A stretch of DNA of 64,000 nucleotides from Pseudomonas kilonensis (GCF_001269885.1 NZ_LHVH01000007.1:118309-182308), one strand, 5' to 3'. Positions 46,703-56,367 are shown, counted from the stretch's first letter. Notes: generated from the sequence alone by a model not told the origin. Numbers and translations are program-made.

Positions 46703-46722
46703 TCACTGCGTGAGATTGCGTT

Positions 46723-47637
<915 letters not shown>

Positions 47638-47639
47638 GT

Positions 47640-48920
47640 ATGTCTGCTGCCAATAAACCGCTTGATATCAAACAGAGCGTCATCGACGCGATCCTGGCCG
47701 GCCTGATCTCGCTGATCGTGTTCGGGCCGATTGTCGGCGTGGTGCTCGACGGCTACAGCTTCAACCTGCAACCGGCCCGCGTCGGCTGGCTGGTGGCTAT
47801 CGTGATGATCGGGCGCTTTGCCTTGAGCCTGTTCCTGCAAACCCCCAAGGGACTGAAGATTCTCCAGGGTTTCGAAAGCACTGGCTCCGGCGTGCATGTG
47901 CTGCCACCCGACTACAAGTCGCGGCTGCGCTGGATCATCCCGGCGCTGATCGTGATTGCCATCGTGTTTCCGTTCTTCGCCAACAAATACGTGCTCACCG
48001 TGGTCATCCTCGGGTTGATCTATGTGCTGTTGGGCCTGGGCCTGAACATCGTGGTCGGCCTGGCGGGGCTGCTCGACCTGGGTTATGTGGCGTTCTACGC
48101 CATCGGCGCCTATGGCCTGGCGCTGGGCTACCAATACCTGGGGCTGGGGTTCTGGACCGTACTGCCCCTGGCGGCCATCGCGGCGGCGATGGCGGGGTGC
48201 ATCTTGGGTTTCCCGGTGTTGCGAATGCACGGTGATTACCTGGCCATCGTGACCCTGGGCTTTGGCGAGATCATTCGCCTGGTGCTCAACAACTGGCTGT
48301 CGTTCACCGGCGGGCCGAATGGCATGCCTGTGCCGTCGCCGACCTTTTTCGGCCTGGAGTTTGGTCGAAGGGCCAAGGATGGTGGGGTACCGTTTCATGA
48401 GTTCTTCGGCATCGACTACAACCCCAATATCAAATTCCTGTTCATCTACATCGTGCTGTTCATCACGGTGCTGCTGGTGCTCTACGTCAAGCATCGCCTG
48501 ACCCGCATGCCGGTCGGACGTGCCTGGGAAGCCTTGCGCGAGGATGAAATCGCCTGTCGCTCCATGGGCCTGAACCATGTGCTGGTCAAGCTCTCGGCCT
48601 TTACCATCGGTGCGTCCACGGCGGGCCTGGCGGGGGTGTTCTTCGCCAGTTACCAGGGTTTCGTCAACCCGTCTTCGTTCACCTTCTTCGAGTCGGCGCT
48701 GATACTGGCCATCGTGGTGCTGGGGGGCATGGGCTCGACGGTCGGCGTGGTGATTGCCGCGTTCGTGCTCACCGTGGCGCCGGAGCTGTTGCGCAGTTTC
48801 TCGGAATACAGGGTGCTGTTGTTCGGCGTATTGATGGTGTTGATGATGATCTGGCGGCCTCGCGGCCTGATCCGTATCAGCCGTACCGGGGTAACGCCGC
48901 GCAAGGGGGTAGCGCCATGA
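47640..48920 (+). CDS. livM: Branched-chain-type amino-acid ABC transporter permease (LivM family)
   Basis: A 426-residue permease. It has a cytosolic N-terminus (MSAANKPLDIKQSVIDAILA), an extended first section with two helices and a large loop, then the LivM core: LGLNIVVGLAGLLDLGYVAF, MHGDYLAIVTLGFGEIIRLV, the FTGGPNGMP loop and FASYQGFVNPSSFTFFESAL. It ends MIWRPRGLIRISR plus a short basic tail. It overlaps the livG start by four bases (ATGA). Confidence 0.94.
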   Translation: MSAANKPLDIKQSVIDAILAGLISLIVFGPIVGVVLDGYSFNLQPARVGWLVAIVMIGRFALSLFLQTPKGLKILQGFESTGSGVHVLPPDYKSRLRWIIPALIVIAIVFPFFANKYVLTVVILGLIYVLLGLGLNIVVGLAGLLDLGYVAFYAIGAYGLALGYQYLGLGFWTVLPLAAIAAAMAGCILGFPVLRMHGDYLAIVTLGFGEIIRLVLNNWLSFTGGPNGMPVPSPTFFGLEFGRRAKDGGVPFHEFFGIDYNPNIKFLFIYIVLFITVLLVLYVKHRLTRMPVGRAWEALREDEIACRSMGLNHVLVKLSAFTIGASTAGLAGVFFASYQGFVNPSSFTFFESALILAIVVLGGMGSTVGVVIAAFVLTVAPELLRSFSEYRVLLFGVLMVLMMIWRPRGLIRISRTGVTPRKGVAP

Positions 48921-49789
48921 GCGAAGTCGTACTCAAAGTTGAAAACCTGATGATGCAGTTCGGTGGTATCAAGGCCCTCAGCGACGTCAGCCTGCAAGTC
49001 AAGCGCAACTCGATCTTCGCCCTGATCGGCCCCAATGGTGCGGGCAAGACCACGGTGTTCAACTGCCTGACCGGTTTCTACAAGGCTTCGGGCGGGAATA
49101 TCGAGCTCAACGTGCGTGGCGAGCAAACCAACGTCATCAAGCTGTTGGGCGAGGCGTTTCGCCCGACTGATTTCGTGTCGCCGAAAGCCTTCGCCAGCCG
49201 GCTGTATTACAAGATGTTCGGCGGCACCCACCTGGTGAACCGCGCCGGCCTGGCGCGCACCTTCCAGAACATTCGCCTGTTCAAGGAAATGTCGGTGCTG
49301 GAAAACCTGCTGGTGGCCCAGCACATGTGGGTCAACCGCAGCATGGTGGCGGGCATCCTCAACACCAAGGGCTACCGCAAGGCCGAAAGCGACGCCTTGG
49401 ACCATGCCTTCTATTGGCTGGAAGTGGTGGACCTGGTGGATTGCGCCAACCGCCTGGCGGGCGAGCTTTCCTATGGTCAGCAGCGGCGCCTGGAAATCGC
49501 CCGGGCCATGTGCACACGCCCACAGATCATCTGCCTCGATGAACCGGCCGCCGGCCTCAACCCTCAGGAAACCGAAGCGCTGAGCGCGATGATCCGGCTG
49601 CTGCGCGACGAGCATGATCTGACCGTGGTGCTGATCGAACACGACATGGGCATGGTAATGAGCATTTCCGACCACATTGTGGTGCTGGACCACGGCAACG
49701 TGATCGCCGAGGGCGGTCCCGAGGCGATTCGCAACGATCCGAAGGTGATCGCGGCCTACCTGGGTGCCGATGAAGAGGAACTGGTATGA
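48917..49789 (+). CDS. livG: Branched-chain-type amino-acid ABC transporter ATPase (LivG family)
   Basis: A 290-residue ABC ATPase, starting MSEVVLKVENLMMQFGGIKA. Walker A is GPNGAGKTTVFNCLTGFY, the LivG-specific NRAGLARTFQNIRLFKEMSV follows, then signature LSYGQQRRLEIARAM, Walker B IICLDEPAAGLNPQE and the switch His in IEHDMG. The insertion between Walker A and the Q loop (about residues 55-105) is long, as in LivG. Overlaps both neighbours by four bases. Confidence 0.95.
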   Translation: MSEVVLKVENLMMQFGGIKALSDVSLQVKRNSIFALIGPNGAGKTTVFNCLTGFYKASGGNIELNVRGEQTNVIKLLGEAFRPTDFVSPKAFASRLYYKMFGGTHLVNRAGLARTFQNIRLFKEMSVLENLLVAQHMWVNRSMVAGILNTKGYRKAESDALDHAFYWLEVVDLVDCANRLAGELSYGQQRRLEIARAMCTRPQIICLDEPAAGLNPQETEALSAMIRLLRDEHDLTVVLIEHDMGMVMSISDHIVVLDHGNVIAEGGPEAIRNDPKVIAAYLGADEEELV

Positions 49790-50502
49790 GTGGACCTATC
49801 CTCGAGCTCAAGGAGTTGGACGTGTTCTACGGGCCGATCCAGGCCCTGAAAAAAGTCTCGATGCACATCGGTGAAGGTGAAACCGTGAGCCTGATCGGCT
49901 CCAACGGGGCCGGCAAGTCCACGTTGCTGATGTCGATCTTCGGCCAGCCGCGTGCTGCCGGCGGGCAGATCATCTACCAGGGCGTGGACATCACCCACAA
50001 GTCGTCGCACTACATTGCCTCCAACGGCATCGCGCAGTCGCCGGAAGGGCGGCGGGTATTCCCGGACATGACCGTCGAGGAAAACCTGCTGATGGGCACC
50101 ATTCCCATAGGTGATAAATATGCCAGCGAAGACATGCAGCGCATGTTCGAGCTGTTTCCACGGCTCAAGGAGCGCCGCAACCAGCGGGCCATGACCATGT
50201 CCGGCGGCGAGCAGCAAATGCTCGCCATCGCTCGGGCATTGATGAGCCGGCCCAAGTTGTTGCTGCTCGATGAGCCGAGCCTGGGGCTGGCGCCGATCGT
50301 GGTGAAGCAGATCTTCGCCACCCTGCGCGAGCTGGCCTCCACCGGGATGACCATCTTCCTGGTGGAACAGAACGCCAACCACGCCCTCAGGCTGTCGGAC
50401 CGGGCCTATGTGATGGTCAACGGCGAAATCCGCCTGACCGGCACAGGCAAGGAGCTGCTCGCCAACGAGGAAGTGCGCAACGCGTACCTGGGCGGGCATT
50501 GA
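49786..50502 (+). CDS. livF: Branched-chain-type amino-acid ABC transporter ATPase (LivF family)
   Basis: A 238-residue ABC ATPase, starting MSGPILELKELDVFYGPIQA. Walker A is GSNGAGKSTLLMSIFG, Q-loop region IAQSPEGRRVFPDMTVEENL, signature MSGGEQQMLAIARALMSRPK, Walker B LLLDEPSLGLAPI and switch His in VEQNANHAL. It is the last gene of the five-gene transporter operon and is followed by a very strong terminator. Confidence 0.95.
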   Translation: MSGPILELKELDVFYGPIQALKKVSMHIGEGETVSLIGSNGAGKSTLLMSIFGQPRAAGGQIIYQGVDITHKSSHYIASNGIAQSPEGRRVFPDMTVEENLLMGTIPIGDKYASEDMQRMFELFPRLKERRNQRAMTMSGGEQQMLAIARALMSRPKLLLLDEPSLGLAPIVVKQIFATLRELASTGMTIFLVEQNANHALRLSDRAYVMVNGEIRLTGTGKELLANEEVRNAYLGGH

Positions 50503-50518
50503 GGCGGCTGTTGCAATG

Positions 50519-50551
50519 AAAAAAACCGGCGAGTGATCGCCGGTTTTTTTA
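50519..50551 (+). terminator. Terminator of the amino-acid transporter operon
   Basis: AAAAAACCGGCGA-GTGA-TCGCCGGTTTTTTT, a perfect stem with a GNRA tetraloop and T7 tail. Confidence 0.93.
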
Positions 50552-50575
50552 TCTCCCCAAAACACCACTGTCCCT

Positions 50576-50665
50576 CTGTGGGAGCGGGCTTGCTCGCGAA
50601 AGCGGTGGATCAGACATATTGATGTCGACTGACACGCCGCCTTCGCGAGCAAGCCCGCTCCCACA
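50576..50665. repeat. REPIN after the transporter operon
   Basis: REP (50576-50604, GGGAGCGGGCTTGCTCGCGA) and inverted partner (50639-50665). Confidence 0.9.
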
Positions 50666-51353
50666 TGGGGATTTCGGTTGTCTGTGGCAATTGTGGACAA
50701 CAATCCTGAGTCCCTGCGAAACCGCGACATAAAGTCGCCGCAAACAGTTGTTTTGTCACGGTTTTGACTTGTCCCCGTTTGCTGTGGAACTGGCTGTGGG
50801 TAACGTGGGAGTAGCTGGCTGCAAGCCTTTGAATACGTGGCTTGCAGGCCTGTGGTTGTTTTTTGATCAGGCGTTTTTCGTCAAGCGGGAGTGACTGTTG
50901 TCAACACTTTTATGAACACTGCAATGGGCTCGAAAGTCGGTGGGCAAGCCTGTGGATAAGTCTGTGATTAAACTCTGGAAAGACCGCGCTGAGTACCGTC
51001 GTTACTGGCTTGGAGCCATCGCCCATCTCGCGTTGGCTTATAGCAGATAACTTGCGCTGCACAACCTCACTTGCAGGGTCAAGCGAAAAAAATTTCCAAA
51101 TACCCCGCAAAGCCTTATGCACAGCGGCTTGCGGGTTTTGCACTTGCCCCCGATTACTGTGGACGTGCCTGTGGATAAGGTGCGGGCAACCGGCTGCGGC
51201 CCTTGTTGGACAAGGCCTGGCGGGGATTGGTTGTTTTATGAGCAGTTGTGGGGCAAAAGCCGTGTGCAAGCCTTGCTCCTACCGTGCCAGGGCGGGCATG
51301 CTGTGGGCCGATTTCCATTTAATGGCTGTTGAAGTTCAAACAAGGAGAACACG
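50666..51353. other. Non-coding gap with diverged 60-bp duplication and two DnaA-box-like sites
   Basis: No credible gene. Segments 50767-50827 and 51142-51201 are about 70 percent alike (shared CTTG-CCCCG, CTGTGGA, GGCTGC). TGTGGATAA, the complement of the DnaA box TTATCCACA, occurs perfectly at 50951-50959 and 51170-51178, with a near match at 50794. There is no AT-rich unwinding element and no replication gene beside it, so this is not an obvious origin. Confidence 0.6.
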
Positions 51354-52118
51354 ATGTCTGACACCCTGTTTATTACCGGCGCGACGTCCGGTTTTGGTGA
51401 AGCCTGTGCCCGTCGTTTTGCCGAGGCCGGTTGGAAACTGGTGCTGACCGGTCGTCGTGAAGAACGCCTCAATGCCCTCTGTGCCGAGCTGTCGAAGCAG
51501 ACCGAAGTCCATGGCCTGGTCGTGGATGTGCGTGATCGCAAGGCCATGGAAGAGGCCATCGCCAACCTGCCGCCATCCTTCGTCAAATTGCGCGGGCTGA
51601 TCAACAACGCCGGCCTGGCCCTGGGCGTTGACCCGGCGCCCAAGTGCGACCTCGATGACTGGGACACCATGGTCGACACCAATGTGAAAGGGCTGCTCTA
51701 CAGCACTCGCCTGCTGTTGCCGCGCCTGATCGCCCATGGTCGTGGAGCAGGGATCGTCAACCTGGGCTCTATCGCCGGCAACTACCCGTATCCGGGCAGC
51801 CACGTGTATGGCGCGAGCAAGGCGTTCGTCAAACAGTTCTCCTTGAACCTGCGTTGCGACCTGCAAGGCACGGGCGTGCGGGTGAGCAATATTGAGCCGG
51901 GCCTGTGCGAGAGCGAGTTTTCCCTGGTGCGCTTCGGTGGCGACCAGGAGCGCTACAACGCGACCTACGCTGGCGCTGAGCCGATCCAGCCACAGGACAT
52001 CGCCGATACGATTTTCTGGGTGCTCAATGCGCCAGCGCACATCAACATCAACAGCCTGGAGCTGATGCCGGTGAGCCAGACCTGGGCCGGGTTTGCCATT
52101 GAGCGCAACAAAACATAA
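51354..52118 (+). CDS. ydfG: NADP-dependent short-chain dehydrogenase, YdfG-like
   Basis: A 254-residue SDR enzyme. The cofactor loop is TLFITGATSGFGEACARRFA (TGxxxGxG), with RR at 38-39 of the second strand region favouring NADP(H), NNAG in LRGLINNAGLALGVD, catalytic Ser in NLGSIAGNYPYPG and Tyr-x3-Lys in VYGASKAFVKQF. The PGLCESEFSLVRFGGDQERY segment is typical of YdfG, an NADP-dependent 3-hydroxy acid (serine/allo-threonine, malonic semialdehyde) dehydrogenase. AAGGAG precedes the ATG. No operon partner. Confidence 0.9.
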   Translation: MSDTLFITGATSGFGEACARRFAEAGWKLVLTGRREERLNALCAELSKQTEVHGLVVDVRDRKAMEEAIANLPPSFVKLRGLINNAGLALGVDPAPKCDLDDWDTMVDTNVKGLLYSTRLLLPRLIAHGRGAGIVNLGSIAGNYPYPGSHVYGASKAFVKQFSLNLRCDLQGTGVRVSNIEPGLCESEFSLVRFGGDQERYNATYAGAEPIQPQDIADTIFWVLNAPAHININSLELMPVSQTWAGFAIERNKT

Positions 52119-52133
52119 AACCGCGTTATCGTT

Positions 52134-52160
52134 CATCGCGGGCAAGCCTTGCTCCCACAG
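52134..52160 (-). repeat. REP at the left edge of the 35-bp tandem array
   Basis: CATCGCGGGCAAGCCTTGCT followed by CCCACAG; its 3' end merges with the first tandem-repeat unit. The matching inverted REP is at 52339-52366, so the array sits in the spacer of a REPIN. Confidence 0.85.
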
Positions 52161-52325
52161 GTTTGACTCATCTCTGGGGAGCAGGACTTCCACAGGTTTG
52201 ACTCATCTCTGGGGAGCAGGACTTCCACAGGTTTGACTCATCTCTGGGGAGCAGGACTTCCACAGGTTTGATTCATCTCTGGGGAGCAGGACTTCCACAG
52301 GTTTGACTCATCCCTGGGGAGCAGG
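52157..52325 (+). repeat. 35-bp tandem repeat, 4.8 copies
   Basis: Units start at 52157, 52192, 52227, 52262 and 52297, each ACAGGTTTGACTCATCTCTG then GGGAGCAGGACTTCC. Only two substitutions are seen (GATTCAT in unit 4, CATCCCT in unit 5). Between units there is no unique spacer. Confidence 0.95.
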
Positions 52326-52338
52326 TCGGCTCTGATCC

Positions 52339-52366
52339 CTGTGGGAGCAAGGCTTGCCCGCGATAG
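52339..52366 (+). repeat. REP at the right edge of the 35-bp tandem array
   Basis: CTGTGGGAGCAAGGCTTGCC followed by CGCGATAG, the inverted partner of the REP at 52134-52160. Confidence 0.85.
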
Positions 52367-52377
52367 CGGTTTACCAA

Positions 52378-53517
52378 TCAGCCCAGATAATCGGCCAGCC
52401 CGCGATAGCAGGTCAGCAGGTGATACGGCGTGGTGGACGGCATGTCCCGGCGGCTGACGATGCCGTCGGCGTCCAGGCATTCGTTCCACCCCTTGGCATG
52501 CAGGAAATGCTGCTGCAGCGCCTGCAATTGACGCAGCAGCAGCAGCAGCCCCTGGTTGTCCGGGCGCAAGGTGAGTGCCCGCAAGTATTCCGCCTGGGCC
52601 CAGATGCGTTGGGTGGCATCGCGTGGGCCTGCCTGGGATCCCAAGGCCAGCATTGCACACACAGCACCGGAGTCCGGGGCGACGCCGCGTTGTTCGGTAT
52701 GGCCGAAGCTGCGCTCCAGGGCGGTGTGCAACTTGCCGTTGCGCAACAGCGGCGATGAAGCCAGCAAGTAATACCATTCGAACTGGTGCCCCGGTTCGAA
52801 CCAGTTATCCACAGCCTTGAGCGGCTTCTCCATCATCACGCGTTGCTGCGGCTCGATGAACTGCTTGGACATCCCGTCGCACAGGCTCAGCAACGCCTGG
52901 CGGACGTTGGCGTCTTCGCGGACCGAGAGCGTGGCGAGGAACGCTTCGGCCAGGTGCATCAAGGGGTTTTGCAACGGGCCGGATCCGGTCGTTGACCAAT
53001 CGCGCTTGAGGCTGGCCTCGTAGAGACCGTCTGCACTGGCAAAACGCTTGGCAATGACCTCCAGGCTGGCGTTGAGCACCGATTCCACCAGCGGTTCGCG
53101 AACCTTGCCCCAGTAATGAGCGCAGGCGAACAGGATGAAGGCGTGGGTGTAGAGGTCTTTGCCGGTGTCCAGCGGCACGCCTTGCGGGTCGATGCTGTAG
53201 AACCAGCCGCCATGCTCGGCATCGTGGAAATGACGCTGCAGCGAGCGGAACAGTGCGCTGGCCCGTTCCTCGGCCTGGGGCACTTCGCCAATCAGGCTGG
53301 CGAACACATACAGCTGCCGCGCACAGGCCATGGCGCGATAGCGCTGGGGTGGCAGCGGCGCATGTTCGGCATCCAGGGATTCATAGGGCAGCGCCAGTTC
53401 GGCATTCCAGCCCGGGCCCTGCCACATCGGCACGATCACGTCGTGAAAATGCTGACGCACCGTTGCAAACAGGGCAGTCAATTCAGGCTGGGGAGCGGGG
53501 CGGGAAGCATGAGGCAT
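52378..53517 (-). CDS. AGE family sugar isomerase/epimerase
   Basis: A 379-residue (alpha/alpha)6-barrel protein of the N-acylglucosamine 2-epimerase / mannose isomerase family. Visible: HFHDVIVPMWQGPGWNAELA, RYRAMACARQLYVFASLIGE, HDAEHGGWFYSIDPQGVPLD, KDLYTHAFILFACAHYW, QNPLMHLAEAFLA, and EPGHQFEWYYLLA, where the active-site His and Arg normally lie. Mannose-fructose isomerase or cellobiose-2-epimerase-like activities are both possible; the substrate is not decidable by eye. Stands alone, bounded by REPs on both sides. Confidence 0.88.
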   Translation of the reverse strand: MPHASRPAPQPELTALFATVRQHFHDVIVPMWQGPGWNAELALPYESLDAEHAPLPPQRYRAMACARQLYVFASLIGEVPQAEERASALFRSLQRHFHDAEHGGWFYSIDPQGVPLDTGKDLYTHAFILFACAHYWGKVREPLVESVLNASLEVIAKRFASADGLYEASLKRDWSTTGSGPLQNPLMHLAEAFLATLSVREDANVRQALLSLCDGMSKQFIEPQQRVMMEKPLKAVDNWFEPGHQFEWYYLLASSPLLRNGKLHTALERSFGHTEQRGVAPDSGAVCAMLALGSQAGPRDATQRIWAQAEYLRALTLRPDNQGLLLLLRQLQALQQHFLHAKGWNECLDADGIVSRRDMPSTTPYHLLTCYRGLADYLG

Positions 53518-53601
53518 TGGCGGACGTCGTCACGGCTGGGGGCGATTGCGCGACATGGTAGCAGAGTGGCAGGCCTGGGGAGATGGGGCGGCTGTCAGGC
53601 C

Positions 53602-53668
53602 GCCTTCGCGAGCAAGCCCGCTCCCACAGGGATCGATCAAACTGTGGGAGCGGGCTTGCTCGCGAAGG
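53602..53668. repeat. REPIN beside ureJ
   Basis: REPs at 53602-53629 and 53642-53668 inverted around a 12-base spacer, just past the end of ureJ. Confidence 0.9.
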
Positions 53669-53690
53669 GGCCTTTGAAGGCGCTAAATAA

Positions 53691-54263
53691 TCAACCCGCC
53701 AACAACCAAACCCCAGCCCCCGCCGAAGCCGCCCCGGCCAATCGAACCAATGGCGCCGCCGCTCGCGGCAACACCCGCACCAGGGCAAACCCGGCGCCAT
53801 GCAACGCTGCTGTCGCCGCGACGAAGCCCGCCGCATAGGCCCACGGGCTCGACATGTTCGGCAGTTCCAAGCCGTGGGCCACGCCATGGAACAGCGCAAA
53901 CAGTGCCGTCGCACCGACCGCCAGGCTCAATGGCGGACGCACCGCCAATGCCACCGCCAGGCCCAGGGCGAGCACCGAGGCGGCGATCCCGCTTTCCAGC
54001 GCTGGCAGCTCCAGGCCTTCAAAGCCCAGCAGGCCGCCGAGCAGCATCGTACCGACGAAGGTGCAGGGCAGCGCCCAGCGCGCGGCCCCTTGTTGTTGTG
54101 CGGCCCACAAACCGACAGCCAGCATTGCCAGCAAGTGGTCGAGCCCGCCGATGGGGTGGCCGAGGCCGGCGATCAGGCCATTGTCGCCATGGCCTGGGTG
54201 GGCGAAGGCCAGGGTCGGGGTCAGCAGCAGGGCGAGGGCGCCGAGGAGGCGTTTGAAGGTCAT
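53691..54263 (-). CDS. ureJ: HupE/UreJ family nickel-uptake-type membrane protein
   Basis: A 190-residue membrane protein with a signal-like first helix (MTFKRLLGALALLLTPTLAF) ending AHPGHGDN, the HupE metal-binding N-terminus. About six further helices follow, with HPIGGLDHLLAMLAVGLWAA and FALFHGVAHGLELPN carrying conserved His/Asp residues. The family is a secondary nickel (or cobalt) permease. Its place behind ureE-ureF-ureG, 31 bases after ureG, fits nickel supply for urease. Confidence 0.9.
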   Translation of the reverse strand: MTFKRLLGALALLLTPTLAFAHPGHGDNGLIAGLGHPIGGLDHLLAMLAVGLWAAQQQGAARWALPCTFVGTMLLGGLLGFEGLELPALESGIAASVLALGLAVALAVRPPLSLAVGATALFALFHGVAHGLELPNMSSPWAYAAGFVAATAALHGAGFALVRVLPRAAAPLVRLAGAASAGAGVWLLAG

Positions 54264-54294
54264 GGATAAGCTTCCTTGTGGTCAGTCGGAAAGA

Positions 54295-54909
54295 TCAGGC
54301 GGCGGTCAGCAGACCCTGGCGCTCGATGAAGGCGATGATGTCGTCCAGGCCCTGGCCGGTCTTCTGGTTGCTAAACACAAAGGGCTTGCCGTTGCGCATC
54401 CGCCGGGTGTCGCTGTCCATCATTTCCAGGGATGCACCCACCAGCGGTGCCAGGTCGATTTTATTGATCACCAGCAGGTCGGATTTGCAGATGCCCGGCC
54501 CGCCCTTGCGCGGCAGCTTGTCGCCGGCCGAGACGTCGATCACATAGATGGTCAGGTCCGACAGCTCAGGGCTGAAGGTCGCCGACAGGTTGTCACCGCC
54601 CGATTCCACCAGGATCAGGTCCAGGTCCGGGAAGCGCCGGTTCAACTGGTCCACCGCCTCAAGGTTGATCGACGCGTCTTCGCGAATCGCCGTGTGCGGG
54701 CAGCCGCCGGTTTCCACGCCGATGATCCGCTCCGGCGCCAGGGCCTCGTTGCGCACCAGGAAGTCGGCGTCTTCGCGGGTATAGATGTCGTTGGTGACCA
54801 CTGCCAGGTTGTAGCGTTCACGTAGAGCCAGGCACAGGGCCAGGGTCAGGGCGGTCTTGCCGGAACCTACCGGGCCGCCGATACCGACGCGCAGAGGTTG
54901 TGTATTCAT
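54295..54909 (-). CDS. ureG: Urease accessory GTPase UreG
   Basis: UreG is the GTPase that delivers nickel to apo-urease. The 204-residue protein has the P-loop [39 protein letters not shown], the nickel-binding [15 protein letters not shown] (CPH), [19 protein letters not shown], and the base-specificity [16 protein letters not shown]. It starts 9 bases after the end of ureF. Confidence 0.97.
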   Translation of the reverse strand: MNTQPLRVGIGGPVGSGKTALTLALCLALRERYNLAVVTNDIYTREDADFLVRNEALAPERIIGVETGGCPHTAIREDASINLEAVDQLNRRFPDLDLILVESGGDNLSATFSPELSDLTIYVIDVSAGDKLPRKGGPGICKSDLLVINKIDLAPLVGASLEMMDSDTRRMRNGKPFVFSNQKTGQGLDDIIAFIERQGLLTAA

Positions 54910-54918
54910 GGGTGTCTC

Positions 54919-55593
54919 CTAGGAACGGAACAGACGGCTGTACTGGCGCTCATGAGCCATGCACGCCAGGGACAGGCCAAAGGCGGCGCTGCCGTAATGG
55001 TCGGGGTCGATGTTCGAGGCGTCGTGCTGAGCCTGTTGCAGCAGTGGCAGCAGTTCGCTGGTCAGGCGCTGGGCGGCTTGCTGGCCCAGGGGCAGGGTTT
55101 TCATCAGCACCGCCAGTTGGTTTTCCAGCCAGCTCCACAGCCAGGCGGCGAGGGCGTCCTGGGGGGTGATATGCCAGGCGCGCGCCGCGAGGGCCCAGCA
55201 CAAGGCCAGGTGCGGCTCGCTGCGTTGTTCAAGAAAGTCCCGGGCGGCACGGTCGAGCTCCGGCAGGCCGGCGAGCAGTTGCTGCAACGAGTAGCCCATC
55301 TGCCGGCTTTCCTGATACAGCTCACGGGTTTCCCGGCTGGCGCGGTGTTCTTCGCAATGCAGCAGCAGGGCGTCCCAATCGTCAGCGGCTGCTGCGCTGC
55401 AGTGCGCCAGCAGCAAAGGCGCCTCGAAACGCGCCAGGTTCAGCAGCAATTGATCGCTGATCCAGCGACGGGCGTCGTCGCAATTCTTGACCAGGCCGTT
55501 GTCCACCGCCATCTCCAGCCCCTGGGAATAGCTGTAGCCGCCAATCGGCAATTGCGGGCTGGCCAGACGCAGCAGCGCCCAGGCCGGGTTCAT
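54919..55593 (-). CDS. ureF: Urease accessory protein UreF
   Basis: UreF forms part of the UreD-UreF-UreG activation complex and gates GTP hydrolysis by UreG. The 224-residue all-helical protein starts MNPAWALLRLASPQLPIGGY then SYSQGLEMAVDNGLV, the hallmark of UreF, with ELYQESRQMGYSLQQLL in the middle and SLACMAHERQYSRLFRS at the end. The start overlaps the ureE stop by four bases. Confidence 0.95.
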   Translation of the reverse strand: MNPAWALLRLASPQLPIGGYSYSQGLEMAVDNGLVKNCDDARRWISDQLLLNLARFEAPLLLAHCSAAAADDWDALLLHCEEHRASRETRELYQESRQMGYSLQQLLAGLPELDRAARDFLEQRSEPHLALCWALAARAWHITPQDALAAWLWSWLENQLAVLMKTLPLGQQAAQRLTSELLPLLQQAQHDASNIDPDHYGSAAFGLSLACMAHERQYSRLFRS

Positions 55594-56090
55594 GTGCGCA
55601 CGCCAAACTGATGCAGGCGCGGCGCGTAGTTGAAATCTTCGTCGCCGTGCCGGGAGTGATGATGACCGCCGCCATAGGCGCCGTGTTCCGGCTGGAACGG
55701 GGCTTCGATGGGTTCGGCGCGGGCGCCCAGTTGCTCGAGCATCGCCTTGAGCACGTAATCGTCCAGCAGGCGCAACCAGCCATCGCCTACTTGCAAGGCG
55801 ACATGGCGATTGCCCAGGTGATAGGCGGCGCGGGTCAGTTCAAACGCGTTGGCGCAGGTGACATGCAGCAATTGTTCGGCGCGAGCGCAGACGCGCACGA
55901 TGCGCCCGTCTTCGGCCTGCAGGCATTCGCCGTCGTACAGCGGCGGTTGGCCTCGCTCCAGGAACAACCCCACGTCTTCACCCTCGGCACTGAAACAGCG
56001 CAGACGGCTTTTGCTGCGGGCGTCAAAGGTCAGGTGCAGCTCGGCGTCCCAGCGCGGTTGAGTGTCGATTCTGCGGTGAATCACCAGCAT
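55590..56090 (-). CDS. ureE: Urease nickel metallochaperone UreE
   Basis: UreE is a dimeric metallochaperone that hands nickel to UreG. The 166-residue protein starts MLVIHRRIDTQPRWDAELHL, has RSKSRLRCFSAEGEDVGLFL in the N-terminal domain, AYHLGNRHVALQV holding the conserved nickel-site His, and a short His-rich tail GAYGGGHHHSRHGDED. The start at 56090 fits the family; the open frame extends further upstream without support. UreA, UreB, UreC and UreD are not in the window; a separate urease locus is usual in Pseudomonas. Confidence 0.94.
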   Translation of the reverse strand: MLVIHRRIDTQPRWDAELHLTFDARSKSRLRCFSAEGEDVGLFLERGQPPLYDGECLQAEDGRIVRVCARAEQLLHVTCANAFELTRAAYHLGNRHVALQVGDGWLRLLDDYVLKAMLEQLGARAEPIEAPFQPEHGAYGGGHHHSRHGDEDFNYAPRLHQFGVRT

Positions 56091-56258
56091 CGGAGTGCTT
56101 CCAGCAATGAACAGTGCTGTGTTTAGAGCAAGGGGCTTGCCAACCGAATGAGGTGTAGGAAATAGCTGGGATGGCGTTTCAGGATGGGGCGGATTGCGTG
56201 CCATGTTGGTGCGCGCCGAGATGTCGCGCACCATTATGCGACGGGCACAAAAAGAACC

Positions 56259-56349
56259 TGTGGGAGCGAGCCTGCTCGCGAAGGCGTCGGTTCAGTTGGC
56301 ATTGATAGGGGCTGAGACTCCGCTATCGCGAGCAAGCTCGCTCCCACAG
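56259..56349. repeat. REPIN between ureE and the TetR gene
   Basis: REPs at 56259-56285 and 56323-56349, inverted, with a 37-base spacer. Confidence 0.9.
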
Positions 56350-56367
56350 TGGGGTACATCCGGGGGT

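Noticed and set aside
50951..51178. Replication origin based on two perfect DnaA boxes
   Set aside because: No dnaA, dnaN, gyrB or rpmH nearby, no AT-rich unwinding region, and the boxes are too few and 219 bases apart.
52157..52325. CRISPR-like array of 35-bp repeats
   Set aside because: Units are directly adjacent with no unique spacers, and there are no cas genes in the window.
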